From Methanosarcinales archaeon (GTDB lineage Archaea; Halobacteriota; Syntropharchaeia; Alkanophagales; Methanospirareceae), in the NCBI GenBank assembly GCA_009618475.1, contig WJOV01000088.1:1-14570 (forward strand): a DNA stretch of 14,570 nucleotides. Direction: 5' to 3'. Within the stretch, counting starts at the first letter, position 1, and each line of letters opens with the position of its first letter. The notes under the pieces are model-generated. The model saw only the letters and a list, made by a program, of their open reading frames with translations. It was not told the origin of the DNA and did not search any database. The position numbers and the translations under genes were made by a program. Shown here one piece after another: positions 12,631 through 14,570 of this stretch.

Positions 12631-14511
12631 CTAAGCCAGCCACCCGTGTATAAACATAGCGATTAAATATAAAGCGAAGAAGAGAAGCACCAGCAGCACC
12701 CCGGTCCCTATGCTCATTCTCTCCATTGGTTCTTCTACTGGTCGCATCTTTACCTCCTCCAGATCTCGCTCGTAATGCTTATAGACCGGCTGAATTACCA
12801 GGTTGAAAACGAAAACAAAAGGTTTCAACAGCGCTACACCTATCATGTCCATCATCATTCTTGTTCCTCGCAGTGGATTCTTGCTGAACCGGACGAAAAA
12901 ATCCGCTATTCTCAACACTATTTTCTCCACCGCAATCGCAAAACTCACTAATGGACTCTCGCATAGCCATATAAATCCTCTACCTGCCTTTCTATACAGA
13001 TAATCTATGTCATACGTTATTTTCTCGTGCGGTGCAAAGTATCCTATCATGAAGAACAGAAAAACAGTCATCAGCACCAACTCTATTGAGACAAAAGTGT
13101 GCGCGAATTCGAATGCGTCGTAATGCAACGCCGCATCTCTGAAAGGCAATATCCCGTAAAGCAACTTCGGGTATACCCCAATAGCCATACAGAGAAAAGC
13201 GGTAACGCACATCGGAACGAGCATTGGTAACGGCGCTTCCTTCGCTTCTATCTCCTCATTTTTACTGAAAAATGCAAAATAAGTGAGTTTTATAAATGAT
13301 ATAAGCGTGCCTACCGAGCCCAACGTCAACGCGAGTACAAGGAAATGCATCCCCTCCAATTCCGCTGCATGAATTACCATCCCTTTACTTATCCATCCAT
13401 TAAAGAATATAACGCCGGAGATGGAAAGAGCCGCTATCACGCACGTTATCATCGTTATCGGCATTTTCCTCGCCAGTCCTCCAAGTTCCGTGAGGTTGTT
13501 CTTCCCCGTTCTGTATATCACCGCGCCCATGCACATGAACAGCGTTGTCTTGAACAACAGATTGTTGAAGAGATGGGCAATAGATCCGTTTATCGCCATT
13601 TCTTGCGCCTCCGTAGCAATAACCCCTAATCCTATAGCGCCCATTCCCACACCTGCCACCATATAGCCCAACTGGCTCACAATGTGATAAGAAAGGAGTT
13701 TTCTCACGTCGTTCTGCAATATTGCAAATATAACGCCGTAGAGGCACATCGCGCCGCCGATGTATGCTACCGCTTCTACACCCGAGAAAGTCCTCGCAAG
13801 CACGTATATACCCGTCTTTGTCGTGAATATGGACAGAAAAATAGTGCCTGCTATGGTTGCCTTCGGATATGAATCCGGCAGCCATGTATGAAGCGGTATA
13901 AATGCTGCGTTTACCCCTATCCCTATAAGCAGAAGGAAGTATCCTATACCCGATTCTATGGGTCCTACCGTGATAACGCCTGTATTCATGTAATGTATGA
14001 TTATCCCGCCGAGAAGAGCACAACCACCAAACAGGTGAAACAGAATATATCGCATCCCTGCATTTGTCGCCCTCTCTGTTCGGCTGTACCATATCAAACC
14101 AAGAGAAGAGAAAGCCATTATCTCCCAGAAGATATACAAAGTGAAGAAATCACCGGCAAATACCGCGCCTAAAGCGCTTCCCATATACAGCAATGCACAT
14201 ATATGATGTCCATTCTCTTTTACGGTAGATAGAGAATATAATATCGCCCCTCCTCCCGCTATGGCAAATATGTAGCCCATTATCTGGCTCAATCTATCTA
14301 CATGCAGGAATATCAGTCCAAATCCGGAAACTGAAAATGACCAGGCTGTTTGTGGTTCTCTTAAAAACGCCACGCTTATCAAACCAAGCGCAGCCAGGAT
14401 GACGAGGTAGAAATCCCTCACTCTACCTTTCCCGAAGAGCGGTATTAACGCTGCTCCAAAGATGAATATAAAACCCGGTGGTATGTTCGGCACACTGCTT
14501 ATATCAATCAT
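12631..14511 (-). CDS. Mrp/NuoL-type proton-conducting membrane subunit (MrpD-like)
   Basis: The 626-residue protein belongs to the antiporter-like family of complex I, Mrp Na+/H+ antiporters and membrane hydrogenases. It has roughly 14-16 membrane helices. Functional residues are conserved: Glu130 in LYIFWEIMAFSS, LHTWLPDSYPKA (207-218), Lys232 in FTTKTGIYVLAR, DVRKLLSYHIVSQLGYM (268-284), HLFNNLLFKTTLFM (313-326) and Lys376 in NGWISKG, which together form the proton path. Residues 500-626 form a long C-terminal extension beginning TYDIDYLYRKAGRGF, with further amphipathic segments and a final helix at 603-622, as in larger MrpD-like proteins. It overlaps the upstream gene by 8 bases and is followed by fumA after 10 bases. 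Which complex it serves cannot be read from this window. Confidence 0.9.
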   Translation of the reverse strand: MIDISSVPNIPPGFIFIFGAALIPLFGKGRVRDFYLVILAALGLISVAFLREPQTAWSFSVSGFGLIFLHVDRLSQIMGYIFAIAGGGAILYSLSTVKENGHHICALLYMGSALGAVFAGDFFTLYIFWEIMAFSSLGLIWYSRTERATNAGMRYILFHLFGGCALLGGIIIHYMNTGVITVGPIESGIGYFLLLIGIGVNAAFIPLHTWLPDSYPKATIAGTIFLSIFTTKTGIYVLARTFSGVEAVAYIGGAMCLYGVIFAILQNDVRKLLSYHIVSQLGYMVAGVGMGAIGLGVIATEAQEMAINGSIAHLFNNLLFKTTLFMCMGAVIYRTGKNNLTELGGLARKMPITMITCVIAALSISGVIFFNGWISKGMVIHAAELEGMHFLVLALTLGSVGTLISFIKLTYFAFFSKNEEIEAKEAPLPMLVPMCVTAFLCMAIGVYPKLLYGILPFRDAALHYDAFEFAHTFVSIELVLMTVFLFFMIGYFAPHEKITYDIDYLYRKAGRGFIWLCESPLVSFAIAVEKIVLRIADFFVRFSKNPLRGTRMMMDMIGVALLKPFVFVFNLVIQPVYKHYERDLEEVKMRPVEEPMERMSIGTGVLLVLLFFALYLIAMFIHGWLA

Positions 14512-14570
14512 CCTGCTTCCCTTCCTTTTGTATTAAAGACAATATCTTCGCCATTACCATGAAAAGTCCA
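14504..14570 (-). CDS. C-terminal tail of the upstream gene, partial
   Basis: The minus-strand frame entering from the right edge reads GLFMVMAKILSLIQKEGKQ, then DD and a stop at 14504-14506. It is open to the edge and overlaps the start of the MrpD-like gene by 8 bases, the tight arrangement seen within Mrp, hydrogenase and complex I operons. The hydrophobic part could be the end of a last membrane helix, but the piece is too short for identification. Confidence 0.55.
   Translation of the reverse strand, partial: GLFMVMAKILSLIQKEGKQDD

Noticed and set aside
13400..14092. 230-codon minus-strand frame within the MrpD-like gene
   Set aside because: Arg/Tyr/Cys-rich out-of-frame shadow of the membrane protein on the same strand; no family pattern.

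Overview
The window looks like euryarchaeal chromosome, probably from a metagenome-assembled or single-cell genome. Archaeal signatures are a CDP-archaeol synthase (ether-lipid pathway), an archaeal Sm-like protein, an archaeal-type Cro/C1 regulator with an N-terminal nuclease-like domain, TATA-box promoters about 26 bases upstream of near-leaderless starts, and frequent short gene spacing. A methane- or alkane-metabolising euryarchaeote (for example a Methanophagales/ANME-1 relative) would fit, but this is a guess from gene style; no methanogenesis gene is present.

Layout. 1-71 is an exact inverted copy of an internal piece of the window's own gpmI gene (2624-2694) and begins at the first base, so the left edge looks like a chimeric or rearranged contig end. 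It truncates a minus-strand trmO gene (tRNA t6A37 methyltransferase), which is preceded by an RmlC-like cupin epimerase gene (515-1129). About 300 AT-rich bases with palindromes and direct repeats separate these from a plus-strand membrane protein with two-fold internal repetition (1438-2106) and a tiny membrane protein (2186-2353). 2444-5337 on minus holds carS (archaeal lipid synthesis), a YgjP-like metalloprotease and gpmI (glycolysis/gluconeogenesis), with a GAGAACGCGGAGAGC inverted repeat pair between the last two. An isolated type II antitoxin gene (5453-5656) faces a possible toxin remnant. Then comes pyrC (pyrimidine synthesis, minus).

7152-9232 on plus is a tight lsm-proC-regulator cluster (RNA chaperone, proline synthesis, transcription control). 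9279-10364 on plus is xseB followed, with zero spacing, by a divergent acetylglutamate-kinase-like gene. 10473-11681 on plus is an AAA-type ATPase. 11739-14570 on minus is an MrpD/NuoL-like ion-translocating membrane subunit, the tail of its upstream neighbour, and a fumarate hydratase alpha subunit lacking an adjacent beta subunit.

The genes are mostly ordinary housekeeping. I do not see a convincing new multi-gene system. The observations most worth checking are the edge chimera, the duplicated membrane protein and its small partner, an 18-base perfect palindrome at the carS promoter, the divergent ArgB-like kinase cotranscribed with xseB, and the inverted repeat pair downstream of the metalloprotease gene.
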